This document shows, one piece after another, positions 29,157 to 37,141 of a DNA stretch of 64,000 nt; within the stretch, counting starts at the first letter, position 1; each line of letters starts with the position of its first letter. This DNA comes from Marinobacter sp. 2_MG-2023. GTDB taxonomy: Bacteria > Pseudomonadota > Gammaproteobacteria > Pseudomonadales > Oleiphilaceae. The translations under genes and the position numbers were made by a program. The stretch spans positions 620,001 to 684,000 of the forward strand of contig NZ_JAUOPH010000002.1 of NCBI RefSeq assembly GCF_030546935.1. The letters run 5' to 3'. The notes below the pieces were generated by a model. It saw only the letters and a program-made list of their open reading frames with translations. It did no database searches and was not told the DNA's origin.

Positions 29157-29606
29157 TCATAGATGGCGAATATCCGGGTAAAGAGGTAATAGTCGCTTGA
29201 TCAGACGGTTCTGTGCGGCTGTTGGTATATTGTTGTCTTCCATGGCCAGAATAAGGTTTTCTGCAAGAGCGTTAAACTGGGTATCTGTAATCCCCATAGC
29301 TGCATGCAACTCGCGCATTTCACGCCCGGTATACTTACAGGGGCCGCCACTGAGCTCACACAGCTGATCGGTAAGGTTGCGATGAAACTGCGCAACGTCC
29401 ATACCCTTGAACTGCTCATTAATGCGTTCGTCGTCCACGATAAGGTAAAGCAGGTCTTCTACCACGTCGGCGATACCGGCGCGTTCACCCAGCTGCAGGT
29501 ACAGGCTGTTGTCCGACTCGTTGTGAAGGCTCTGGCAACCGCCTGCAAGGAGGCTTGCCATAATCATGAGTGCGGCCATATACATCTTTGTTTTGCTCGG
29601 GCGCAT
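29157..29606 (-). CDS. group 1 truncated haemoglobin, predicted lipoprotein
   Basis: A 149-residue protein. Residues 1-24 form a lipoprotein signal with lipobox LAGGC (Cys24), so the globin is predicted to be membrane-anchored outside the cytoplasm, unusual since most truncated haemoglobins are cytosolic. The 2-on-2 globin domain occupies about residues 35-145: LYLQLGERAGIADVVEDLL (helix B region, listed as a segment) and the proximal-His region ELHAAMGITDTQFNAL. It starts two bases after the DUF3034 stop. It may bind O2, NO or peroxide in the periplasm; ligand and partner unknown. Confidence 0.85.
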   Translation of the reverse strand: MRPSKTKMYMAALMIMASLLAGGCQSLHNESDNSLYLQLGERAGIADVVEDLLYLIVDDERINEQFKGMDVAQFHRNLTDQLCELSGGPCKYTGREMRELHAAMGITDTQFNALAENLILAMEDNNIPTAAQNRLIKRLLPLYPDIRHL

Positions 29607-29608
29607 TG

Positions 29609-30511
29609 TCAGAAACTCCCCTGCAGAGACAGATACACACCTTGCTGGTCCGTCAGGGTTGCAATATCACCCAGGTTGACGAATGCAGCGGTCACCGCGA
29701 GCCGACGATCCGGCACCCAGGCAACAAACACATCCCACCAGTCCTCCTCGCGGGCAAAACTCAGATTATCCGGTTTTTGTCGATACTCGGCACCCAGCAG
29801 CCACTGCCGGTTCATAAACACACCAACACCGGCTTCGGCCATGATTTCATAGCCGTTATTCAAGTCGCCACCAAAGCCCAGCAGCCCGCCCTGGTTGGCG
29901 CGGGTTCCCCGCAGGGTCCCGTTTACCAGCAGGTTGCGGCCGAATAAGGCAGCAAAGAAGACTTTCGATCCGGAAAAATAGAAATCCGTGCCACTGTCAT
30001 CCTGCGCACCTATGGCTTCCGGCACAGTGAAATCCCGTTGCCGTTTATGCTGTGCGCCCAAAGACCATTGCCCCCAGGGGCTGTAGAGAGCGTCACCCGC
30101 CAACCGCACTTTCACTCCGAAGATGTCCTGGTTGAGCTCATCCTGCTCCAGTCCGAAACCATCTTTAAGGGTGAAAACCAGGCTGTCGAGGTCCAGAGTC
30201 TGGCGCGCGACGGTAACTTCGATCCGGTTGTTCCAGTTCAGGCCGGCGCCGGTGACTGAGAGCGTGTAGTCGTCTACTTCAGCCCGGCTCAGGGCAAGTG
30301 TGCCGCCCCATTCTTCATCGCTGGCGTAACTGCCAAGAAGGGCCCAGGGCACCAGTCCGCCGCCGGCGCTGCCTTCTATGGTGGTAACGCCGCCGGTTGC
30401 CCAGATGCGACTGCCAACATCCGCCATGGCTGCGGGGGTTACAAAAAGCCCTGCAGCCATAAAGGATGCAAATCCGGCGGCACACAGCAGTGGGTGGGAA
30501 AAACGTATCAT
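29609..30511 (-). CDS. DUF3034 family outer-membrane-like protein
   Basis: A 300-residue exported protein. Signal peptide to about residue 30 (PAAMA cleavage). The mature part is rich in alternating hydrophobic/polar strands and ends with an aromatic residue (LSLQGSF), as outer-membrane barrels do. The opening segment GSRIWATGGVTTIEGSAGGG is characteristic of DUF3034. It overlaps the EAL gene stop by four bases and is followed after two bases by the haemoglobin gene. No function is assigned; a porin-like or envelope-channel role is inference. Confidence 0.83.
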   Translation of the reverse strand: MIRFSHPLLCAAGFASFMAAGLFVTPAAMADVGSRIWATGGVTTIEGSAGGGLVPWALLGSYASDEEWGGTLALSRAEVDDYTLSVTGAGLNWNNRIEVTVARQTLDLDSLVFTLKDGFGLEQDELNQDIFGVKVRLAGDALYSPWGQWSLGAQHKRQRDFTVPEAIGAQDDSGTDFYFSGSKVFFAALFGRNLLVNGTLRGTRANQGGLLGFGGDLNNGYEIMAEAGVGVFMNRQWLLGAEYRQKPDNLSFAREEDWWDVFVAWVPDRRLAVTAAFVNLGDIATLTDQQGVYLSLQGSF

Positions 30512-32871
30512 GAAGAAGGCTCCGGCGTGATCTCAGCCAGCTCGTGCCGGCGGTCGGCAAGGGCCGCGGTAGTTTGCGCCAGGTTATCTGCAGAAACCGG
30601 ACGGCTCAGATAGAAACCCTGGCCAACGTTGCAGCCCCAGGTCTGCAGCAATTTCCAGGTTTCCAGGTTTTCTATACCTTCTGCCACCACCTTGAGCCCA
30701 AGACCATGGGCCATATCGATTGTGGATTTTACGATCAGTTGGTCCTGAGGTTCGGCATTCAGGCTGAGCACGAAGGATTTGTCTATTTTAAGCTCCTGAA
30801 CGGGCAGTTTTCGCAGTTGCGACAGTGATGAATAACCAGTGCCAAAGTCGTCAACAGAAAGGGTGACGCCCAAATCCCGTAGGCGGTTCAGTGTAGCCAT
30901 AGCTTCTCCCGGGTCTTCCATCAGCGCGCTTTCTGTTACTTCCAGGGTGATGCGCTCCATGCTGTGGTGCCAGCCTGCAAAAATGCTTGTTATGCGCTCG
31001 GTGAGCGCCGGCCAGGTCAGGTCCATTGCGGATAGGTTGATTGCGACGCCCATATCCAGGCCTGCGCTGAACCAGGCTCTGGCATCATTGGCCACCCGTT
31101 GCAGGATATGATTGGTGAGATCGTTGATCTGCCCCGACTGCTCTGCCAGGAAGATGAACTCTTCCGGTGATATGAACCCAAGCTCGGGGTGGATCCAGCG
31201 TACAAGGGCCTCCACCTGAAGTACTTGCCCGGTGCGACTATCGAGTTTGGGCTGATAGTTCATATGCAGACCGTCGTTGCGGATCGCACTGTGCAGATCG
31301 GAGACCAGCTTGAGTTCGCGCAGGTGGTTTTCATCCTGGCCGGGCTCGTATGGTGTGACCGCAGCACCCTGTTGCAAGGCCTGTTCAAAGGTAAGGTTTA
31401 TCCGCCTTCTCAGTTCGTTGGTCTGACTGGCATCGACAGGAAGTTGCAGTGTTATCAGGTTAGCGCGCAGAGAAAACGGAGTATTGTCGACGTCGAGGGG
31501 CAATTCCACGGCCTTATGTAGCGTCAGGGCCCGTTGCGCCAGCATTTCTGGGCTTTGTTCCGGAACCAGCGCGAGGAACTCCCCACCTCCGGTGCGCGCC
31601 AGCAGGCTGGCATCCGGCAGTTCCTCACGCAACCGTTGTGAGACTCCCAGCAGGACTTTGTCACCGAACTCGATGCCGAGGGTATCGTTGATGTTGGAAA
31701 GGTCGCTCACGCGCAGGCCAATCAAGCTGCAGGACACTCCCGCATCGAAACCTTCCTTCGCCGCATGCATGAGGGCGCTACGGTTGCTTAGTCCTGTAAC
31801 TTCGTCGTGTGTTGCGGTATGACGGATTTCCGCTTCGCGGCGAGTAAGCCGCGCAAGTGTATCGCGCAGAGCGTTGCGGAGTTCGCGCAGTTCACCGCCG
31901 GTTCGAATTTCGGGGGCTTTGGGGTTATCTCCCCGTCCAACAGCCCTTGCATAATGGGCTAGCTGAAGTACGGGCCGGCCCAGATATCTTGCTGTCAGGA
32001 GTGCCAGTAATATGGCGAGCACCATGATGACTGTGACCAGCAGGGCAATTTCCAGCGCCCGGCTGTAGTAGTTTTGCAGGCTGGCTTCCCGACTTATCAT
32101 CAGTACCGCTTCGAAACTACCCTGGTCGGAAGTGCCAAGATTCAGTGTGCGTGTGAAATACCGGGCGCTTTCGATGAAGTTCTGGCCCCCCGCCGACTTG
32201 ATAAGCGCCGGCTCTTCGGCGCTGGCAATACCGGAAGACGCTGCAAAACTGGTGAACCCGTCTGGATTGTTGGCGTTTGTGCGGAATATGACAGAGCTGC
32301 CGCTGAGCCTGGCGATGACATTTGCCAGCTCCTGATCCATCTCGAAGCCGGCGACTAGCCATGCCCTCAGTCCGGGCGCTTCCACGGGAACAACGAGTAC
32401 CTCGTAGCCGCGTTGGTCGATGCTAAGTAGTGAGCGGTCAGCGCCGTTTCTGCGGGCATTGGTGAGTTGCGCGGGGGTAGCGCCGGGCAGAAGAGCACGA
32501 GGCAGCGTTGACGCCAGAAGTTCTCCCTGATTATCCAGCAGCAGTGCAAAATCAGCCCCGACGCGCCCGCTGTGGTTTTCCAGAGCACTGCCGAGAGTTG
32601 CGGGATCGCCACTGGCGATGGCAGAGCGAAAGCCGAAATCACGGATAACAACGCTCAGGCGCGAGAGCTCAAGGTCGGTGCGGCGCTCGATTACTTCGTT
32701 AGTCAGGCGCTCGGCTATGCTGAGTTGTTCCAATGCCCGAAGCTTTTCATCCTCGAACAGGTACACCATCAACAGCGCACCAATCAGCAGGCTTACCAGC
32801 GCAACCAGAGCGACCATTGCCGTAACCAGCCGGCCGCGGAACCCTATGCGGTTAGCCCAGCCTGCCATCAA
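30508..32871 (-). CDS. membrane EAL-domain protein with degenerate GGDEF
   Basis: A 787-residue inner-membrane protein. Helix 1 (about 15-38), a roughly 235-residue periplasmic sensor domain, helix 2 (about 275-295), HAMP (about 296-350), GGDEF-like domain (about 355-510) and EAL domain (about 525-775). The cyclase signature reads GGGEF instead of GGDEF, so cyclase activity is doubtful. The EAL domain keeps EALVRW, DDFGTGYSSL and KIDKSFV, consistent with active cyclic-di-GMP phosphodiesterase. It overlaps the cupredoxin stop and the DUF3034 start by four bases each. The periplasmic domain probably senses the state of its exported operon partners. Confidence 0.88.
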   Translation of the reverse strand: MMAGWANRIGFRGRLVTAMVALVALVSLLIGALLMVYLFEDEKLRALEQLSIAERLTNEVIERRTDLELSRLSVVIRDFGFRSAIASGDPATLGSALENHSGRVGADFALLLDNQGELLASTLPRALLPGATPAQLTNARRNGADRSLLSIDQRGYEVLVVPVEAPGLRAWLVAGFEMDQELANVIARLSGSSVIFRTNANNPDGFTSFAASSGIASAEEPALIKSAGGQNFIESARYFTRTLNLGTSDQGSFEAVLMISREASLQNYYSRALEIALLVTVIMVLAILLALLTARYLGRPVLQLAHYARAVGRGDNPKAPEIRTGGELRELRNALRDTLARLTRREAEIRHTATHDEVTGLSNRSALMHAAKEGFDAGVSCSLIGLRVSDLSNINDTLGIEFGDKVLLGVSQRLREELPDASLLARTGGGEFLALVPEQSPEMLAQRALTLHKAVELPLDVDNTPFSLRANLITLQLPVDASQTNELRRRINLTFEQALQQGAAVTPYEPGQDENHLRELKLVSDLHSAIRNDGLHMNYQPKLDSRTGQVLQVEALVRWIHPELGFISPEEFIFLAEQSGQINDLTNHILQRVANDARAWFSAGLDMGVAINLSAMDLTWPALTERITSIFAGWHHSMERITLEVTESALMEDPGEAMATLNRLRDLGVTLSVDDFGTGYSSLSQLRKLPVQELKIDKSFVLSLNAEPQDQLIVKSTIDMAHGLGLKVVAEGIENLETWKLLQTWGCNVGQGFYLSRPVSADNLAQTTAALADRRHELAEITPEPSS

Positions 32872-33533
32872 AGCTCCCGGAAGCGCTTCTGGAGGTGGTC
32901 CAGAGGGCCTTCATGGTGTGGCTCGGGCTCCAGTTCTATGCTGATGATTTCTGTAGCCGCGCCTGCCAGGCTGGCGCCATCGATGTCCCGAACCAATGGC
33001 CGGGTGTTATCTGGCAAGCGGGGGTGCCAGATGTTAAGGCTCAGCGAACCGGGTGCAGGGGAATCGCCGAAATCCAGCGCGAGCCTTACCTCTCCCTGGT
33101 CGTTGGTTTGTCCGATAGCGCGGGTGTCGGCTACCACAATGAACGCCCGCATGTGGTCGTGAATATTGCAGCCAAGCTCAACAATGCCGGGCTGATCAAA
33201 CACAACAGGCGCTTCGGGCCGGCCAGCGTAGAGTTCAAGATCAAAGGTTTTGGCGCGCGAGAACGAATAAACGTGATGCTGGGTATTGTCCCGGTTGGGG
33301 AAATCCACGCTGGAGCCTGTAGGCAGGATCGATATATGAGGGTGGAACATGCGGTCCTTTTGAGTCACTTCTGCCCGCACCGGGGGTGGTCGGCTCGCAT
33401 CATTTACATACACCACGGCTCCGGTCACAGGGCCCGAGCCATCAGCAAGCTGAACCCTGACGGTCAGCTCATCTGACAGAACAGAAGCTGGCAGCAGACA
33501 AAAAAGCAGCAGCAAAACCGTTTTTTTCTTCAT
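32868..33533 (-). CDS. secreted cupredoxin-like protein (methylamine utilization-like)
   Basis: A 221-residue exported protein with a signal peptide (about residues 1-20, VLSD). The plastocyanin-like copper site is visible: His86/His87 in NTQHHVYSF and Cys122, His125 and Met128 in GCNIHDHM, giving Cys-x2-His-x2-Met. A C-terminal beta-sandwich segment follows. Relatives are annotated methylamine utilization protein, but no methylamine dehydrogenase genes are nearby, so that name should not be taken as function. First gene of the operon, overlapping the EAL gene by four bases. A periplasmic electron carrier or copper/redox sensor partner is likely. Confidence 0.82.
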   Translation of the reverse strand: MKKKTVLLLLFCLLPASVLSDELTVRVQLADGSGPVTGAVVYVNDASRPPPVRAEVTQKDRMFHPHISILPTGSSVDFPNRDNTQHHVYSFSRAKTFDLELYAGRPEAPVVFDQPGIVELGCNIHDHMRAFIVVADTRAIGQTNDQGEVRLALDFGDSPAPGSLSLNIWHPRLPDNTRPLVRDIDGASLAGAATEIISIELEPEPHHEGPLDHLQKRFREL

Positions 33534-33583
33534 TATTGCTATGAACCTTCCAATGATGCAGAGCCTTCCAGGGCAAAGTGAAA

Positions 33584-34249
33584 TCAGGCTCGGCCAGAGC
33601 CCAGAGAAAAGCGGATATGATTGCGGATCAGGAGGTTTTCCCAGTAGCGCCGCATCCAGTTCCAGGCATCATTGTTTACCTGTTCAACAAAGGGGTCGAG
33701 ATTCAGTTCGTAATAGTCGGGTGTGCCGGCGATCTGCAGGACGGTTACGGTGATTGAATCGTCAAGTTCGTTTGCGAAAGGTTCGCCAATAAGCTCGTGA
33801 ACCAGCAGGTTAGCACGAGTTGCTTCGATATCGACAAGTCCTCCGTTTCTGATCGAGTGATTATTTTCGTGCATTTCCTCCATCAGGCGATGGCAAAGGT
33901 ATGCCCGGATCAGAAGCCCATCCAGCCCGTCGTAGCGAACCAGTAATACGGATGGTTCGGTGAAGTAACCAATGGCCGCTTTAACAAACGGGTCAAACAG
34001 CTGCGCAGTACCCGCTTCGCGCGCGCAGGCGTCTACGCACTCTATTAGCCTCGGGGCCATTTCGATGTACTCGATGGCAAACTGGAACAGGCTGTTTGCC
34101 GGCTTGTACCCTTCAATTGTGACGGCCGACGGCAGCACCGCTGCCTTCTCATGCAGTTGCCGAAGAAATGTTCCTGAACGGGCCTCCTTGCGCCGTGCAT
34201 GGTCAATGATCTCTAGGACTGCCTGTGGAGTCATTTGCGGGCATGCCAT
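33584..34249 (-). CDS. conserved hypothetical protein, no recognised domain
   Basis: I do not recognise this protein. From the ATG at 34249 it is 221 residues, soluble, without signal peptide or membrane segment, mostly helical and acidic, with two Cys near residues 71-75 (ECVDACAREAG). A TTG 60 bases upstream would extend it; neither start has a clear ribosome-binding site. Codon usage looks like its neighbours, so it is probably a real gene. It lies 50 bases upstream of the cupredoxin gene in the same direction and could be the operon's first gene, or independent. Confidence 0.65.
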   Translation of the reverse strand: MACPQMTPQAVLEIIDHARRKEARSGTFLRQLHEKAAVLPSAVTIEGYKPANSLFQFAIEYIEMAPRLIECVDACAREAGTAQLFDPFVKAAIGYFTEPSVLLVRYDGLDGLLIRAYLCHRLMEEMHENNHSIRNGGLVDIEATRANLLVHELIGEPFANELDDSITVTVLQIAGTPDYYELNLDPFVEQVNNDAWNWMRRYWENLLIRNHIRFSLGSGRA

Positions 34250-34424
34250 TGTCTGGACAAGTTGAGGTCGCAAGGGGCCTCCTGTAACGGGCCATGGATA
34301 ACCGGGCAAACCATAGTGCGGTTCTTTATTACCACTAAGCGCCCGTCATTTCTGACAAGTGTAGACGAGATTTAGTGAGCTGCGATTTCCTGACTGTGAG
34401 ATATTGTTAACGGTTGTCCCGCTG

Positions 34425-35753
34425 CTACCGGTTACTGAACCATCGGTTATTCCGGGTGTGAGACCAGCACAGCCAGCCCATACTTGCGGCGCGGGCGAGC
34501 ATCAGGCAGATAAGAGAAAACCAGAGCCCGTGATTCCCCCAGCCTGTCGTCAGCCACCACACAGGTGCGAAAACGCCCAGCGCCGAGAACAGCATGGTGT
34601 TCTGCATGTCGCGGGTTCGGGTCGCGCCGATGAATACGCCATCGAACAGAAAGCCCCAGACTGAGGCGAACGGCAGTAGCCATAACCACGGCAGATACTG
34701 CCAGGCTGTGGTGCGCACTTCTTCAATGCCGGTCAGCAGGGCGATCAGGCCGCGACCACCCACAACGAAAATAATGGTCAGCAACAGTGAGCCCCAGAGA
34801 GACCAGCGCAGCGCACATCGAAACACCACAAAGAAACGCCGTTGACTGTTCTGGCCCACGGATTCCCCGATCAGAGCTTCGGCGGCATTGGCAAAGCCGT
34901 CCAGAGCGTTTGAAATCAGAAGCAGAAAAGTGATCAGCACGGCATTGGCTGCGAGTATGGTGTCGCCCTGACGAGCTCCCTGAGCGGTAAAGAACGCCAG
35001 TACCAGAAGCAGCGCGATTGTGCGTACCATGATGTAGCGGTTTACCTGAAGGATGGCGAGGTAGTCCTTAAGCTGGCCGAACAATTCCCGGGTGAGCTTT
35101 TGTCCATCGGGCATACGGCTCAGCACTATGGCAAACCCGATGATTGCCGCTCCGTACTCTGCAATCACCGTGGCAATGGCGACACCACGGCTATTCCAGC
35201 CCAGCACTGTGACGAACAACACATCCAGAACAATATTCAGCCCATTGGCAACAATCAGCATAATCATGGGACCGCGCGGGAACTGAGTGCCGATCAGCCA
35301 CCCCACAAGCGTGTATTGGCACAGCACCGCCGGGGCGCTCCAGATTCGAATGGCGGCATACTCGGCAGCCAGTTCGGTAACTCCCGGGCTGGGGTTCATC
35401 AGTGCCAGACCGGTTCGGATCAGGGGTTGATGACACAGGATGAGTAGCAAGCCGATACCGACCGCCAGCAGCACTGAGCGCAGTAGCAGAGCAACCTGGC
35501 TGAAGCTGTCGCGCTTGCCCCAGGCCTGGGCTGCGAGCCCCGTTGTGCCCATGCGCATGAAACCGAATGTCCAGTAAAGGATGCTGAACAGATTGGCGCC
35601 GACAGCCACTGCGCCCAGGTATTCGGGGCTTTCCAGGTGTCCAAGCACGGCTGTATCCACCAGCCCCAATAAGGGAACGGTGAGGTTGGTGAGCATAAGA
35701 GGCCATGCCAGGGCCCACAAACGCCGATCTATCAGTGACAGTTTGAAGGTCAT
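34425..35753 (-). CDS. MATE family efflux transporter (DinF-like)
   Basis: A 442-residue inner-membrane protein with twelve hydrophobic segments in two similar halves, the MATE fold. The N-terminal part (IDRRLWALAWPLMLTNLTVP, then GLVDTAVLGHL) is typical of the DinF branch. MATE pumps export cationic drugs or metabolites in exchange for Na+ or H+. No regulator is adjacent. The start at 35753 is followed upstream by a 206-base AT-rich region shared with the divergent cytochrome oxidase operon. Confidence 0.9.
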   Translation of the reverse strand: MTFKLSLIDRRLWALAWPLMLTNLTVPLLGLVDTAVLGHLESPEYLGAVAVGANLFSILYWTFGFMRMGTTGLAAQAWGKRDSFSQVALLLRSVLLAVGIGLLLILCHQPLIRTGLALMNPSPGVTELAAEYAAIRIWSAPAVLCQYTLVGWLIGTQFPRGPMIMLIVANGLNIVLDVLFVTVLGWNSRGVAIATVIAEYGAAIIGFAIVLSRMPDGQKLTRELFGQLKDYLAILQVNRYIMVRTIALLLVLAFFTAQGARQGDTILAANAVLITFLLLISNALDGFANAAEALIGESVGQNSQRRFFVVFRCALRWSLWGSLLLTIIFVVGGRGLIALLTGIEEVRTTAWQYLPWLWLLPFASVWGFLFDGVFIGATRTRDMQNTMLFSALGVFAPVWWLTTGWGNHGLWFSLICLMLARAASMGWLCWSHTRNNRWFSNR

Positions 35754-35959
35754 ATTCTATTTTTTTCTTAAAAATCGGCAGTTAGCTGATTTAGGTTTAT
35801 CCAATTTTTAGTGTTTTTTTGATCTGCGTCTATACTGCCTTTTGAGGTATCTATAAGCAGGCTTTCACTCTGACTTATTCCGGTGAATGCGAGAGCACCG
35901 GCAAAAATCAGAGGGATAACGCAAAATCCGACAAGAATAACACTCTGTGGAGACACAGT

Positions 35960-37084
35960 ATGCGCGTGCACGCTCAGCGGGCAGGTGCCCTGTTAGGTGG
36001 TCTGTCGTTCCCCGCCCTGTCCTTAGCGGACTGGACGGTAAACATGACCCCCGGGGTGACCGGTACCAGTAACGATATTTTTGACCTTCACATGACCATT
36101 TTCTGGATCTGCGTCGCCATTGGTGTCGTGGTTTTTGGAATAATGTTCTGGTCTATCTTCGCCCATCGCAAGTCCCAGGGCGCCAAACCAGCAAACTTCC
36201 ATGAAAATACACTCGTCGAGGTTCTCTGGACGACTATACCGCTTGTTATTCTTGTCATCATGGCGATTCCCGCCACGACTACTCTGATAGACATGTATGA
36301 CACCACCGAGTCGGATATAGACATCAAGGTAACCGGCTACCAATGGAAGTGGCAGTACGAATATATCAATGAAGATTTTGGTTACTTTTCCAACCTCTCA
36401 ACCCCTTCCGACCAGATCAGGAACAGACAGGCCAAGGGCGAAAACTACCTGCTGGAAGTGGATAACCCCATGGTTATTCCAGTCGGTAAAAAGGTTCGGT
36501 TCCTGCTGACGGCAAACGACGTGATTCACTCCTGGTGGGTTCCGGATTTCGGCGTCAAAAAAGATGCTATTCCCGGATTTATCAACGAAGCCTGGACCCG
36601 CGTGGATGAACCCGGCACCTATCGTGGTCAGTGCACTGAGTTGTGCGGCAAAGATCACGGGTTTATGCCAGTGGTTGTCAAAGCAGTGCCTGAAGAAGAG
36701 TACAACTCCTGGGTTGCCGAACAAAGAGCCGCAGCTGAGAAAGAGCGTGAGCTGACCCAGAAAGACTGGACCATGGAAGAGCTGATGGAGCGAGGCGAGC
36801 AGGCCTATGCTACAGCCTGTGCTGCCTGCCACCAGGCGGATGGTAGCGGTGCGCCGCCGGCTTTCCCGGCGCTCAAGGGTAGCGCTATCGCCGTCGGGGA
36901 TATAACCGATCACATAGATATTGTGGTGAACGGTAAGCCTGGCACAGCAATGCAGGCCTTCGGTGGTCAGTTAAATGAAGCAGATCTTGCGGCCATCATT
37001 ACCTACGAGCGGAACGCCTGGGGTAATAACGTTGGTGACATGGTCACGCCGAAAGAAATCTTCGACTACAAGAACGAACAGTAA
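35960..37084 (+). CDS. coxB: cytochrome c oxidase subunit II with fused cytochrome c domain
   Basis: A 374-residue aa3-type oxidase subunit II (caa3-like). Signal peptide, two transmembrane helices (about 45-70 and 90-112), then the periplasmic CuA domain with CTELCGKDHGFMPVVV (Cys, Cys, His, Met ligands). A C-terminal c-type cytochrome follows with CAACH and a later Met region (GTAMQAF). It receives electrons and passes them to subunit I. First gene of the cox operon. The 206-base upstream region is AT-rich and has a TATACT -10-like box at 35831-35836 without a good -35. Confidence 0.96.
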   Translation: MRVHAQRAGALLGGLSFPALSLADWTVNMTPGVTGTSNDIFDLHMTIFWICVAIGVVVFGIMFWSIFAHRKSQGAKPANFHENTLVEVLWTTIPLVILVIMAIPATTTLIDMYDTTESDIDIKVTGYQWKWQYEYINEDFGYFSNLSTPSDQIRNRQAKGENYLLEVDNPMVIPVGKKVRFLLTANDVIHSWWVPDFGVKKDAIPGFINEAWTRVDEPGTYRGQCTELCGKDHGFMPVVVKAVPEEEYNSWVAEQRAAAEKERELTQKDWTMEELMERGEQAYATACAACHQADGSGAPPAFPALKGSAIAVGDITDHIDIVVNGKPGTAMQAFGGQLNEADLAAIITYERNAWGNNVGDMVTPKEIFDYKNEQ

Positions 37085-37141
37085 TCAACGCCAGATAACA
37101 GCTATCACCAGCCACAATAATTGGCGGTAACGGGGGTTTTA

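Noticed and set aside
32868..33533. Methylamine utilization as the function of the cupredoxin gene
   Set aside because: No methylamine dehydrogenase or maturation genes are nearby; the label comes from distant similarity only.
35803..35836. Sigma-70 promoter for the cox operon around TATACT at 35831
   Set aside because: The -10 is good but no -35 lies at 16-18 bases; kept only as a remark in the coxB entry.
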